A stretch of 64,000 bases of DNA from Tanypteryx hageni (GCA_028673005.1 CM054113.1:68541350-68605349), one strand, 5' to 3'. Numbered from the stretch's first letter, positions 1 through 10,911 are shown. Notes: a model not told the origin generated them from the letters alone. Translations and numbers: made by a program.

Positions 1-214
1 AACGTGCCGTCATCCATCAGCTCCGAGGTTTCGGAGTCTGCCCCGGTGGTGTAGTCCTCCATGTCCTGGAGATTCCCGTCGCTATGGGTGCTCCGTGTAT
101 GGCAGGACCCAACTGCTGTGGTGGTGTTGGCTGGGAGGCCCTGAGAACAGGAACAGCTGAAGCTGATGGGACGAAGGCAGTTTGGTGGCCCTGTAAAAGG
201 CAGATGACTGCGAT
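1..214 (-). CDS. Possible coding exon running off the left edge
   Basis: On the minus strand a frame is open from a good acceptor (pyrimidine-rich tract ending in AG just above 214) to the window edge, about 70 codons. It ends in an acidic, serine/threonine-rich stretch that includes DYTTGADSETSELMDDGT. The bases are GC-rich compared with the AT-rich surroundings, as expected for coding DNA. A second frame on the same strand is open from 414 to 82 (from MSTSVANIEANG onward), so the exon may extend further right, with a frame change near 82-100. I recognise no domain. It could instead be a retroelement fragment. Confidence 0.35.
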
Positions 215-417
215 GCTGCACTCATGGTCGCAGCAGGCGTGGCAAATAAGATATGCCGGATAGTGGCAGGAAGATCTCCGGGAGAACCTCGTATGACAGC
301 CGATGGGTCGGCAGGTCCGTTGCTATCGGAGCAAGCTCCGTTTGCCTCAATGTTGGCGACGCTGGTCGACATGGTCAGCCAGAGCCACCAACAGGAGAGA
401 GAGTAAAATCTCAAGAT

Positions 418-470
418 AAGTAAGCAAGATGTAGCCGAGATTTAGCAAGATGTAGCCAAGATTTAACAGA
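418..470. repeat. Short imperfect direct repeat
   Basis: A unit close to GCAAGATGTAGCCAAGATTTA occurs twice in a row, with a few substitutions. From here to 767 I see no supported gene; both strands have only short chance frames. Confidence 0.4.
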
Positions 471-767
471 AAGCTATCTCACGGCCACTGGGACCGTCTG
501 GAGCCAGAGTGGGGGTAATATAACAAAACACACTACAGCGCTGGAGGGAAAGTACGGGAGTTGGGGAAGTAGGGGAAGTAAGTAGTGGGTGCTTATGCTC
601 ATTTGCTGTTTGCGGCACGGCTGCTGGGTTATTAGCAGTGATAAATGATATTGATATCGGCTCGTCTGCTGGGCGATTAGTGGTATTGATATCGACATTT
701 CACGAGTTCTGTAATACTAGTTTTTATCGTTGAAGTACCTCTGTTTGAGGTTGATGTTGTTTTGTAG

Positions 768-922
768 ATTTTGACGCATCCACTTATGACAGCGAAAACT
801 CCTGTTTCTATCTTGAACGAGTATGTTTAGGCATGGGCAAGTTCCACAATATGAGCTTGTTCATGGTTCTGCCGGGAATGACACTGTATTTGAATATCTT
901 GTTAAAGTAGACAAAGTATGCC
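768..922 (+). pseudogene. dsRNA-binding domain gene, exon A (frameshifted)
   Basis: After an acceptor (TTTTGTAG) the frame reads MTAKTPVSILNEYV and then meets TAG. In the +1 frame it continues as RHGQVPQYELVHG...DTVFEYLVKVDKVC up to a GTATGT donor. Together these form the alpha1-beta1-beta2 part of a double-stranded-RNA-binding domain. The KTPVSILNEY start and the spacing are typical of the first dsRBD of TRBP, PACT, Loquacious and R2D2 proteins, the partners of Dicer and PKR in small-RNA handling. The frame break in GAGTATGTTTAGG is either a 1-2 base assembly error or a true lesion. The kept intron argues against a processed pseudogene. Confidence 0.6.
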
Positions 923-998
923 GTATGTATGTTTTGTGTATTTAAATAGTTTTAGTTTTCGTTATACAGACTTTGATGTATTTATTTATATTTTTCAG

Positions 999-1173
999 CG
1001 AAAGGGTCTGGACGATCGAAGAAAGAAGCAAAACATAATGCTGCTAATAAAGCGCTGGAAGAATTGGCAAAATCGGATGAAATAGTTCAAGCTCAGCTTT
1101 TGTTAACTAGTGGCATTCCTTCTAACAAGTTAGGAGATACACTAGATTTTAAACTGATTTTTGATAATTGTTG
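999..1173 (+). pseudogene. dsRNA-binding domain gene, exon B
   Basis: The acceptor TTTTTCAG at 998 joins in phase to the one base left over from the exon ending at 922. The exon reads KGSGRSKKEAKHNAANKALEEL, the basic RNA-contacting loop and last helix of a dsRBD (the GxGxSKKxAKxxAA signature). After it come about 30 residues without similarity and a TGA. A weak donor (GTTAGG) near 1128 may end the exon earlier. TRBP/Loquacious-type proteins carry a second dsRBD, but I found none before 3.7 kb, so the gene looks truncated, or its other exons are too diverged to see. Confidence 0.6.
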
Positions 1174-1695
1174 ATAGTTTACATAAGCTGATGTTCCATA
1201 CCTTTGTTTTTGTTTACATTAAGTCTGCTAAGGAATTAATGGTATTTTAAACTTTTAGCTTATAATGCTGATATATCTTTTATATTAGCTAACGTTGGGA
1301 TAATTTTTGTAGCTAAAGCTGGGTTGGATTTGAAGAATTCAAAGTTATTAAAAAGGTATTTTATTGAACTATGGTAAATAATTTCTTCTAAACTCTTCAA
1401 CTTTTTTAATGGCTTTGTGCTGACAACGATATATATCAGCTCAGGCGTTAAAATAACTCTTTAACAACCACAGAAAGGTATAGTACGTCAATTATTCTAA
1501 ACCAGCTCCTAAATTATTAATGTAGATGTTACAATGCTATAATTCCTAAGTGCTATAAAGTGACCCGAGGTGGCGGATTACAAGTGCAGTCCCAAAATTG
1601 GACTTAATGGGTCGAGTGAATAAAAATTAAGCAAATGCTTAAAGCAAACAGTAAAAGCATAAGCAAATGCTAAAAGCATTTGCTTCATATTGAGT
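1174..1695. other. No gene seen
   Basis: AT-rich sequence with stops in all frames. Near its end, copies of the palindromic word AAGCAAATGCTT begin; these recur to 2.7 kb. Confidence 0.5.
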
Positions 1696-1960
1696 GTTGG
1701 AACAATTTTTGAAACGAGAAAAAAGTCTGCTATGACCGGGAATTGAACCCGGGTCTTCCACTTGCTGGGCGGATATTCTACCCCTGAACTATCGTAGCAG
1801 AACATTTTCTCTCGTTTCTGAACACGGATGTTTTCCTTTGTCGGGTTCAATTCCCGGTCATAGCAGACTTTTTTCTCGTTTCAAAAATTGTTCCAACTTT
1901 CACAGCTTATGCCTGTCTGCATAGGATCTTCGGATCATATCATTCCATCAATTTCATATT
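1696..1960 (-). repeat. tRNA-derived SINE with a folded-back copy
   Basis: A minus-strand tRNA-like head (1728-1799) is followed by a T-run and the tail ending in TTTTCTCGTTTCAAAAATTG. The tRNA 3' half and this tail are repeated in the opposite direction at 1842-1898, giving two perfectly complementary arms of about 57 bp around a spacer of about 90 bp. A further tail at 1899-1960 (CCTGTCTGCATAGGATCTTC and beyond) also occurs next to the second copy at 47.59-47.71 kb, which shows this is a dispersed family rather than a lone tRNA gene. Confidence 0.75.
1728..1799 (-). tRNA. tRNA-like head of the SINE (tRNA-Gly-like, degenerate)
   Basis: The 72-nt segment folds as a tRNA: acceptor arms TGCTACG/CATAGCA with one mismatch, a D arm, anticodon stem TCCGC/GTGGA and T stem CCGGG/CCCGG. 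A-box (TAGTTCAGGGG) and B-box (GGTTCAATTCC) pol III promoter elements are intact, and a T6 terminator follows. The anticodon loop is CCAGCAA, with C instead of the near-invariant T33, so decoding is doubtful. The body most resembles tRNA-Gly. It is best read as a SINE promoter head. Confidence 0.5.
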
Positions 1961-3744
1961 GAGTGAATAAAAGTTTGCTTTTGCTTATAAGCATTTGCTA
2001 CTCAGTTTTAAGCAAATGCTTACATTTTACGGAAGAAATCTCTTTGCAACTCTTCCTTCACTTGTGTTTGTTTACATTCCAAGTTTTACATAGTTGAATT
2101 TCAAACTAAAAACATAAATATATTCGGTAATATTTTTTAAAAAGTTGTTTATAATTTTTTTAACTATTTCTTTTATAACTGAATTCGATAATATCACAAA
2201 TCATGGGTGTATTTTTATTCAATTAGTTATAGTGATTTTATCCTGTCATCTGCCTTTATGGTGATTTTGGACACCACAAATTTTTCTATCTTACATACAG
2301 TTGTGCATTGTACATGGTGATCTTCCCCGACTCCTATTTGAAATCCAGGATCACCTAAGTACCTTAAAAATATTTCTATCTACTGTTTGGAAGATAGTAT
2401 ATTTCTTGATATTCTCTGAGTATCAGATTTGAAATATAGGTACTTAACATTTTCTTCAGAGAAATGGTATAAATTTTTATAAGCGTTGGTTGTTGAAACT
2501 TTTCTCGTATTTTTTAACCTTTCGTGTCACCATAAATTACCATATTTATATTTAGGCTCATTTATCATGAAAATAGAGTACTTAGAAATATTTTAGCAAG
2601 CCCTTTACCTCACTTAAAAAAGTTTAAGCATATGCTTAAAGCATTAAGCAAAAGCTCGGTTTTATTCACACAATTTTAAGCAAATGCTTAATGTAGTAGG
2701 AATGCTAGTATCAATACAAATCCACATACATCCACTTCTCTTACACCACCACCAACAATGACAATAGTTGGTTTAATCTCGTTGCTATGATTAATACTTG
2801 TCTATCTTCTCACGTGAATCCAAATAAACATTTATCGCAGCACCAACGTAAAGATCTGGTGGCCGAAGTGACTAAATCACTAGTCATATGCGATGGTGAG
2901 GTGAGGTGGTTTGAACCCTGCAAGCAGCTTTTGGATTTTTTTCAGATTAGACAGGGTCCAAAACATATATACATAAATATATATATTAAGCGAAGTTAAT
3001 ATAAAAATTGGTAAAAACCTACTATTTCAGTGCTCTGCCAATGGATCAAGGCATCATTACCACAGATAAATACAAGTAATTGTGAGTGCATTTAAAAAGT
3101 GCTGCTTATCCATTGCCATTGATGGAAGTGAAGATGATGTTTTGTGGGAGTCTATGGGCAAAGTTCATAGTGGTTAAGATTGTGAGAGTGAGGACAACAT
3201 CAAAGAGAGCATAGAGGGTTATGGTGACTGATATAGTATAAAGACCTATGATATTCAAGTAAATTATGGGACCCAATAAAATTTTTGCTAATTTTGTGGA
3301 ATTTTTAATTTTTGCAGGAATCATATGTATTAGAACAAAATCTTTTTTCTGTTTTGGCAGTCCAGAAATCGTCTTGGATTCGGGTAAATACGGTATTTTT
3401 ATATATGGTATGATTATATAAATGAAACAGCTCATTGATTATTAACATGTTTCTAGTTTTCTGGACAGAATACCACTACACATTGACATCAATTCCATAT
3501 TAAAAATTTAATGTATAATTCTGTTAGTATTGAACTTTAAAAGCATATCATGAATTAGGTTGAAATATTTTGAATTTATCATAGTTTCTTCTCTGAGGCT
3601 CTGTATGCTAAAAATACACAGCTATCAGCAGATGGTAGAGATTTAAAAATTCTCTCAACAAAATGTTTTTAATAATGTTGTCTCACATAAGGTTTTCTTT
3701 CTGGTTATTTAAAATTATTTCTCATTTTGCTTGAACTTATGCAG
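1961..3744. other. Non-coding stretch with AAGCAAATGCTT repeats
   Basis: No supported exon. Palindromic AAGCAAATGCTT-like words lie near 2010, 2630 and 2680 and at 1630-1690, some beside the phrase GTGAATAAAA, which suggests the two ends of an unidentified repeat. At 3380-3394 a lone CGGGTAAATACGGTA matches the right end of the pogo-type elements described further on. Confidence 0.4.
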
Positions 3745-4032
3745 ATGGAAGATGGAATGGCGAATCTTTGTCATAAACTGGAGGAGGCCACTGAGTGCTT
3801 AGAAGAGGAACAGGCTAGGTGCTGTGATCTTCGTAACCAGCTAACTACTACAAAGAGTTTATTACATGATCTAGAAAGAGAACTAAAAAAGGCAAAAGTT
3901 GTGGAAATGAAATTAAGGGCAATGTTAAGGGATAAGGAAGCACTTTTAAAAGATGTTTTGGGTAATGAGAAAAGCAAAGATAAGGATGCAGTGAGTGATT
4001 GCAGGAGTATTACAAAGGAATTACCTGATGGG
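3745..4032 (+). CDS. Coiled-coil protein, exon 1 seen
   Basis: A stop-free exon between acceptor TTATGCAG and donor GTAGGC, 96 codons in phase 0. The protein runs from MEDGMANLCHKLEEATECLEEEQARCC to about ITKELPDG. The heptad pattern of leucines with many Glu and Lys shows a long alpha-helical coiled coil. The Met at the exon start need not be the true start, since an acceptor precedes it. The dsRBD fragment upstream shows no link to it. Confidence 0.7.
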
Positions 4033-4512
4033 GTAGGCAGATGTGTTTTTCATTGTAAAAATTTTATTTTATCACATATTTGAGAAGTAATGCCATTTTC
4101 ATCAAAATCACTTAATAGAATTAATCGTATTTGACATTAAATATTAATTTATTTATAGTTGCATAACATTTATACAGCATAGATTTTTTAAAGTCATTAA
4201 TTCAAATGAAAATTTAACTGTTAAAATTTGTATGAATCAAATAAATATGCATATTTTTATTTAAAGTTATGTTCTTTCAAATCAACTGTTTCATTACAGA
4301 TTCAAAATTGTTATATTCTTATTGAAGTGAAAATAATGAAATGGATTTTTTATTAAATAATAATATCTAATTAATTTATGATTCAAGCTTATTGCAAAGT
4401 TTGTTTTTGTGATTATAAAATTATAATCGGCATGGAAATCAAGTTTTTATTTTTATGTTTACCTTGCTTTGTTTTGTTATTTATATACTATACATTATTG
4501 TTATGTTTAAAG

Positions 4513-5193
4513 GTATATGCAAGGGACAAGAATAAAGAAGAACTCTGTGCAGAAGGAGAAGCTAAAGTTGAAACAAAATTTAATGACTCAATAAAGGAAA
4601 AGATTTCCCATGAGCAAAGTTTTGGTTTTGGTGAGGAAATTTTCTTCAGAAAAGGTTCTTCATTACATGACAGTAAAATGTTCAATAATAAAGCAAGAAT
4701 GCAAAATTGGTGTGGTCAGGATAAAGTTAGAGCATCCGAAGATGTAAATGCTCAAGGGAGTTTAGGTCAGAAAGTCCATAGAAGTATGAAGGAGATTATG
4801 TTTGAAAAACATAATGAGTATGATGAATCTTCAGTAAAAGCTAGAAGGTCAGCACATAATCAAGAAGTAAAGAATGACAGGTTGTTAGAGATAGAAAAAG
4901 AGGCATTGCACTTGCAAATAGCTTTAAAAGAGGCTCAAGATCAGGTTCAGGAGTTACGAGCTAGGAAGGCAGAAGAAGAAGCTAATCATTGGATGGAATT
5001 GGCTAAGGAATTTGAAAAAGCTGGAAAGATTCAAGAAACTGCTCGAATCAAAGCAGTGGAAGATCCTAGTGAATGCTCCTCTTCTTCAGCATTGTCGGGA
5101 ATCCTTCCAGATCTGGGCCGTCAACGTAGTGAAATGTCTGATTATGTTTCAGACCAGACAGGTGGCGAGGACTCTGAGCCATCAATATCTCAG
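4513..5193 (+). CDS. Coiled-coil protein, exon 2 seen
   Basis: This exon of 227 codons follows a T-rich tract ending TTTAAAG and ends at CAG|GTAATT, both in phase 0. The first two-thirds are polar, low-complexity and probably disordered. Residues around LLEIEKEALHLQIALKEAQD to EFEKAGKIQE form a second coiled coil, followed by a serine-rich, acidic segment (EMSDYVSDQTGGEDSEPS). This architecture is common in centrosomal and Golgi scaffold proteins. Read-through of the intron in frame upstream of 4513 is hydrophobic and not part of the protein. Confidence 0.7.
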
Positions 5194-5735
5194 GTAATTC
5201 TTTAGATTTGGTTGTTATAATTTTTCTATTCTTAAATGTATACAACATTTAACTTCTTAGCATTTCAGTAGAAGTGTTTTGGTCAAAATTTTCATATTGT
5301 AGCTCATTCAATGCTTAACAACTAAAAGCATTTTTTTGTTATTTCATCATAAACAATTGTATATGTAAAATTTTAATGTGGGAGAAAGCTGGATAAATAG
5401 GTAGCAATCTCTGCAACTTATAGAAATTCGTATTAGTTATTGCTTTAGTTTATATATATTACATAGAGTTGAGAAATTAGGTCACCATCATGAACCCTAT
5501 GCACGATATAATGCCCTATCTTAAGAAGGAAAACATGCTTTCTTGATAGCTCTTTGAGGGAGCATTAGCCTGGTGAGTGGAAGCAGTGTCTTATTATGTG
5601 TATTATTGTGGAAATTAAATGCTGATGGTAACAGCTACATTCTATAAAAAGCTATAAAATCTCCTCTGCTAAAATGGCTTTTTAAGGTGTAGTTGACACA
5701 GTTTATGTATCAGTAGAGATATCATTAGTCCATTG

Positions 5736-6427
5736 CAGTGGCGGCTCGTAGCTAAAATTTTTAGCCTTTGTTTTAAAATTGTGTAAAAGGAAAAAAACAT
5801 GTATAAAAAGAAAATTTATTCAGGAACTTGATAAAATCTTAACAAAAAAAACCAAACATTTTTTACTTTAACTTAAATTGTTACAGTTCAAGCTTGATCT
5901 GTTCATTTAAAAATGAAATACATAAAAGAACCAAAAAAAAATGAATCAAATAGAATAGCTGGAAGCAGAATAATAATCTAATTCTACACTCTTCTACACT
6001 TTATCACATTCAAGAATATGGTACACGGTTTTTAAGCACAACACACGCTGAGTAAAAAAAAACTTCCTTCCACCATCACGCCAGAGCCAGCACTGCGAGA
6101 GCAACAGTGCTCTCTCTACTTGGCAGCCTGGCAGTCCCGCCTTCCTCCACACCCCCCCTCCTATGTGCGCATGCGCACAACAGTCAAACACCACGTCGCT
6201 GGCACTGTGAAGCGCACAGTTCCATACAAAGATTTTTTGTATCTTTTTCATAAACTGGGGGATGGCTACTGAAGTACTGACATTAAGCTTAAGGAATATA
6301 TATTGTACTACAAAAATAAAGAAAGAATTAAAGAAAAAAGGGTTCATTATATTAAATGTTATCGATAATATCAAGTGGAAATAGGGGGTGCTGCAGTTCC
6401 GCAGTGCCTATACACGAGCCGCCACTG
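5736..6427. mobile_element. Non-autonomous hAT element with 8-bp duplication
   Basis: Ends CAGTGGCGGCTCGT and ACGAGCCGCCACTG are exact inverted repeats and are flanked by the direct repeat GTCCATTG (5728-5735 and 6428-6435). An 8-bp duplication and CAG.. ends are the hAT signature. The 692-bp interior has a GC-rich patch (about 6061-6220) and no transposase domain that I can recognise; the 126-codon minus frame inside it looks accidental. Confidence 0.85.
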
Positions 6428-7284
6428 GTCCATTGGCTAACTCATCACTTGTGTGATTTAACCCTTATACTTCAAACTCTTGCTCTTCATCACCCTCAGC
6501 TTTAAAATCTTGCCTTTTTGAATTTTTAGGTATTTTATAGCTCATGTTAGCTTGGATATAAATTTACGCTACAATAAATTTGTTTGTAAGGAAAAAGTTT
6601 TAATAAATAAATATTTGCATATTTTTCATGGTGGTAGTCTATCAATATTTTGACTCTGTATTCCAGATACCTCATGGCAACAAACACTTATAAAACTGCA
6701 CAGTTTAAGAAAATAAATTTATAAATTGAGGTTTACAATCAAGTTTATAAAAGTTAGCAATCAGCATGACAAAACTAACAAGAATAATACCAAAGCATCA
6801 TAACAGTTGTTAAAGCAGTTTATGAGGAAACTGTAGTACAATCAAAATAATAATGTTATAGTAAATATATCAAAAAATAGATGAGGTACTACAAAGTTGC
6901 AGAGGTGTACAAAGTATGGGAAAAGTATATCTAGCCATATTGCCGAGTTTTACGAGGAAAATTACAGAAAGCAAATAAATTATAATATTGGGCTTCTTTT
7001 GAGTTATGATACACCCATCCCCCGGTTTAACGTTGTCCCAATTAATGCTGAAAATAATTTAATACCTTTTTCTGAATTGCGCTCGTGCTTTCTACATTAA
7101 CACTTCAAAATTTCTGGTATAATTTACGAAGTCCACTGTGCAGCACCTCTGTGCATTTACAACACGCAAGACATCAGTATTTGCAGTTGCTTGACGGTTG
7201 TGTGTACAGTTGTCGATGTTTTTGTAGGTAAAAATATAGAGTGAACTTTGTTTAAATTATATTTTCCCTTTAAATAAAAAGATC

Positions 7285-7377
7285 ATGAGTGATAACTGGC
7301 GGTCAGAGGAGAAAAAGAGGAAAAACTTAACTCTCGAGGTTAAATTAGAGGTTTTACAGAGACAAAGCTGGAGAGCA
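7285..7377 (+). pseudogene. Tigger/jerky (pogo superfamily) transposase N-terminus fragment
   Basis: The frame from an ATG reads about 30 codons with RKNLTLEVKLEVLQRQ, which matches the first helix of the CENP-B/pogo helix-turn-helix DNA-binding domain (usually RKxLTLxxKLxVL). It then runs into non-coding sequence. This is a truncated relic within the coiled-coil gene's intron. Confidence 0.5.
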
Positions 7378-7961
7378 CCAACATTTTTTAATTTATTGCT
7401 CCCTTTTTGATCGTTCAGTTTTTAAAAATGTAATACCAAGATATTTGAATTCTTCCTTTATTTGGTCTCATTCCATGTTCCTTTATTTATCAAGCACATG
7501 TGTTAATTCTTTTATGAGTGAATCGATATTTCTTGATCGAAACGTAGTAAGGTTTTGATCGTTTCGATATACGATTGTCTTTTTGTCTTATTGGTCGCCT
7601 TCTCTTATTTGAACAGTATCTTCAGTCATGATGCTAATGTTATTATGTTTCAATTTTCTTTGTGTTAATAAAATTGCGGCTGTATAGTGAATATTGCCTC
7701 ACCCTGTACATATAAGTAGACGCAGGTATCTTCTTCTACTCTAATTCCTATTTCTTAATGCTCCTGCGCGATTTATTCAGCGTGAGATCAACATGTTCCG
7801 TAAAATGCATTCTGTTAATTTATATTCAAGTTTTTACTGTTCAATGTTAAATATAATTGCAATACAAATGACGACCTATTCTATGCTACGTATTATGGTT
7901 AACAAAGAATACTTGGGTGTATTATTTATATAATACTATCTATTTTCATTTCCATTAATAG

Positions 7962-8126
7962 AATCTCGGGAACGAATTAAATCTTATATTGTCATTTCTT
8001 ATGGAAGTACGTGTTCCGAATAGTGCTGTTTCAGTTGGCACTCGATTTTCCTGGCACCAATTAAGAGCATTAATCGGGGAGTGGGTGTATAGGGAGAAAA
8101 TTGGGATGTCGGGGCTTTTCCAACAT
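7962..8126 (+). CDS. Coiled-coil protein, exon 3 seen
   Basis: A 55-codon exon between acceptor TTAATAG and donor GTGAGT, open only in phase 0, which fits the preceding exon. The peptide (NLGNELNLILSFLMEVRVP..., ending GEWVYREKIGMSGLFQH) is less helical than its neighbours and looks like a small folded segment. I do not recognise it. Confidence 0.7.
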
Positions 8127-8346
8127 GTGAGTGGATATGGTTAATTTTGAAAGAAATCCGATTAGCGTATAGTCAAAAGGGCATTTAGTTTCTGAAGCTT
8201 ACACTTGAAACTTTTTTTAGGTTAAGCAACATTAATTTTAGTGACATTTAGTAATTCCAAAAAATCTTTTGGATATGACTGTTAGGTTAAATCTATTATG
8301 TTTCACTGATAACATGTTTTCATGAATTTTTCATTATACTCCTTAG

Positions 8347-8955
8347 ATGTCACATCAAAGTAGAAACTCATGTGGAAGACCTGGTATAATTCCACTAGAA
8401 GTGTTGCATGCAATGGCCTATTTAAGCCCTTCAACTGACACTTCTCCCACTGCTCGTCATGATGCCTTTTCTTCTCCTGATTTGGGAACAGAGTGACCCC
8501 GGTTACTTCTCCAGTCTTGAGAATCCACCTCCAAAGTCTCCTGAAGGGATAGCTCTAGACAATACGAGTTTTGCTGAAGTTCCATCTACAGAAAACACCA
8601 TTGTCTACTCAGATCATTCACAGAGGTTGATAGGTCTCATAGAACTAGAGCTTCCACATCACATATTATAAAGGACATAGGTGATGTTGTTAGTGCAAGT
8701 TTTGTGAAGGATCTCAGATTAGAGAATGAGCGCCTGAGGCAATGCCTTGCTGAAACACAGAAAAATCTACATGAAACCTTATCTAAGCTGGGCGCTGCAA
8801 ATCGCCGCAAGCTCAATGTAGAAAAGGCAATTTGCAATCAGTTACAAAAGACGCATCACATACTTAGAAAAGCACGGGTTAACCTTGCGGCGAAAAAAAA
8901 GAATAATATATGGAGCTTTGTACCATTCTTATGTTCCGTCCAAGTCTGTGGATAA
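8347..8955 (+). CDS. Coiled-coil protein, last exon, with two frame changes
   Basis: After acceptor CTCCTTAG the expected phase-0 frame reads GRPGIIPLEVLHAMAYLSPS to AFSSPDLGTE and then hits TGA at 8494. The next frame carries on with a sensible sequence (SDPGYFSSLENPPPKSPEG to TIVYSDHS), and at about 8622 reading returns to the first frame (VDRSHRTRAS, then the coiled coil KDLRLENERLRQCLAETQ to ICNQLQKTHHILRKARVNL), ending in TAA near 8953. The SPDLG..SDPGxFSSLE pattern reminds me of centrosomin/CDK5RAP2/pericentrin-type centrosome scaffolds, but only weakly. Two offsetting indels suggest either sequence errors or a decayed gene. Confidence 0.55.
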
Positions 8956-9488
8956 TACAATTTTGTATTTTTTATTGATTCCATTTTTTAAATTTTTCCT
9001 GTGTCTGAATTGTGTTTGTAGTTGTGACTGTTGACTGAATGTCTGATGAGTACAAATATTTCTAAAAATGTATGTTGTCTACATTTTAAAATTTCTTTTA
9101 TACAACTTTTTAAGTACAATATAGTGATACATATTAGGATTGTACAATACTTTAAAACATTGTACATTGCTTTTTTTTGGTGCATTAGTATTCCCAAAAT
9201 TAAGAAAACTTTTTATTTTTAATCTTTAGATAAATTTCATTTTGATTTGTAAAAGAAGTATTATAATTTAGTTAGAGAGGTGCATAATTATTTTTCAGAT
9301 ACATACATGATATGATATATACATGATCATGTTAATGTATGAAAATGTATACTTGTGATTTGAAATTTGAACTTTGTCAAAAACTGATTTATTTTCAACA
9401 GGTTGTCCAGAAAAGTGTAAATAAGGAGAATATATTAAAGTCATTTATTTTAATATCTTCATATTTTTATCTAATTTCATAATATTGA
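8956..9488. other. Probable 3' UTR and intergenic DNA
   Basis: AT-rich sequence just after the coiled-coil gene's stop. No clear AATAAA close to the stop and no supported gene. Confidence 0.35.
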
Positions 9489-9863
9489 TCATATATACTC
9501 GTGTATAACAAGCAGTTTGAAGACCAAATTTTTAGGTCATAAAGAGGGGTGAGAAGTTGTACCACTTTTATACAGTTAAAATAAAAAATTGAAGTGTACC
9601 TATCTTGCACCAGATTCTCGCTTTTATGAGTGAAATGAGGGGAAAACCATGCCAATTGTCAATAATCCAGCTTATACATACATTAATTAAATGTATCAAA
9701 CAACTAATTACTTCCTTACAATTGTATTTCCATCCTCTCTAAATATTACACATTTCACTAGTAAATCAGCTGATGGTAGTCTCCCACAAAATTGCTAGGT
9801 AGACTTCCCGCAAGACACATAAAAAACATATTATCTGCAAATTGAAATAATTTTTGTAGATAA

Positions 9864-9922
<59 letters not shown>

Positions 9923-10432
9923 ATGTAAGTAATTAAAAACCCATAGAATTCATCTTCCTCATCATCTTCAGCACCAAATAACTGCAAAGGCAACCACAAT
10001 ATGCAAAAAAATTTAAGATTTCATATTAAATTCTGTCATTAAATATATCTAGCCATTTAATATTCTGTAAATAAGTGTTACGTGTAGTTTGATGAATATA
10101 AAATAAAACGTGTTTAAACTTCATTCAACATTTAACCTTAAAGCCTGAAGCATTTTGCCGTGTAAGCAAATTTCCCAACTGAATTTTCGGATTTTAAAAA
10201 TTAATTTTTGGAGGATTTTACTTAGTTGGATTTGCTTAAGTCGAGTCTTGCGTAATCCGGGAAGGGTCTGTATTTATTTATTGTACTCTAGTTAATACCT
10301 AACATGACAATATAATTCTAAAATTTTGTTCTTATATGCCTCAAAATCTAGGGTGCACATTATACAGGGTATACGAAAAAGTGGATTTTTTGGAAAAAAG
10401 TAAGGGTGTGTGTTATACACAAGTATATATGG
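9489..10432. mobile_element. pogo/mariner-type inverted-repeat element
   Basis: Left end CATATATACTCGTGTATAAC mirrors the right end (reverse complement CCATATATACTTGTGTATAAC), and TA lies outside the right end as expected for this superfamily. No transposase frame is left. The (TA)n microsatellite at about 9873-9920 lies inside. Confidence 0.6.
9873..9920. repeat. (TA)n microsatellite
   Basis: About 24 uninterrupted TA dinucleotides. Confidence 0.95.
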
Positions 10433-10911
10433 TATGTTTTAACCTTCCCTAGATGCAAGATTTCAATGCTAAATAAAATTTAACCATGGTTACTACAATC
10501 TTGCAAGTTTGTTGCATGGATATATATGTAGAATCAGCGCAGCATACATTGTACAAATTTTCTCATCGAGGTATATACTTCTAATCCACACTATAATATC
10601 ACTGATTATACCAATATATATATTCGCATGTCATTTGGACTCTTGGCTACAATGGTTTGGCTATAAGTTAGGAGTGCTTGACCCTAACTTGGTATAAAAC
10701 TCAATGTGTCATAATTTTACTGGACTCTATATACTTAAATTTTGAGATATAAATAGGGTGTCCAGATGCTGAGGAAGAAAAAACCGCAACAATCATTTTT
10801 AGTTATTTTCAATGACTGTTTTCACTTAAATATTATGTAATGCACAATGCTACTAGCATCACATTTCTCCATTTCTACTAGATTAAGATATGTAGAAAGA
10901 AGAAATGTTTA

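Larger units (their letters stand above)
5194..7961 (+). other. Intron of the coiled-coil gene
   Basis: Runs from donor GTAATT to acceptor CATTAATAG, phase 0 on both sides. It carries a complete hAT-type element (5736-6427) and a pogo/jerky-type fragment (7285-7377). The rest is AT-rich without supported coding. Confidence 0.65.

Noticed and set aside
1728..1799. A working tRNA gene
   Set aside because: The non-standard anticodon loop and the SINE tail shared with 47.6 kb favour a SINE head.
2787..2999. Possible upstream exon of the coiled-coil gene, with a GTGAGG near 2897
   Set aside because: No convincing acceptor and no similarity; left out for lack of support.
5994..6374. 126-codon minus frame
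   Set aside because: It lies within a hAT-type non-coding element and resembles no protein.
6897..7100. 67-codon plus frame
   Set aside because: Lies in the intron of the coiled-coil gene without splice sites or recognisable motifs.
9873..9920. CRISPR or other regular array
   Set aside because: It is a plain TA microsatellite; no repeat-spacer pattern occurs anywhere in the window.
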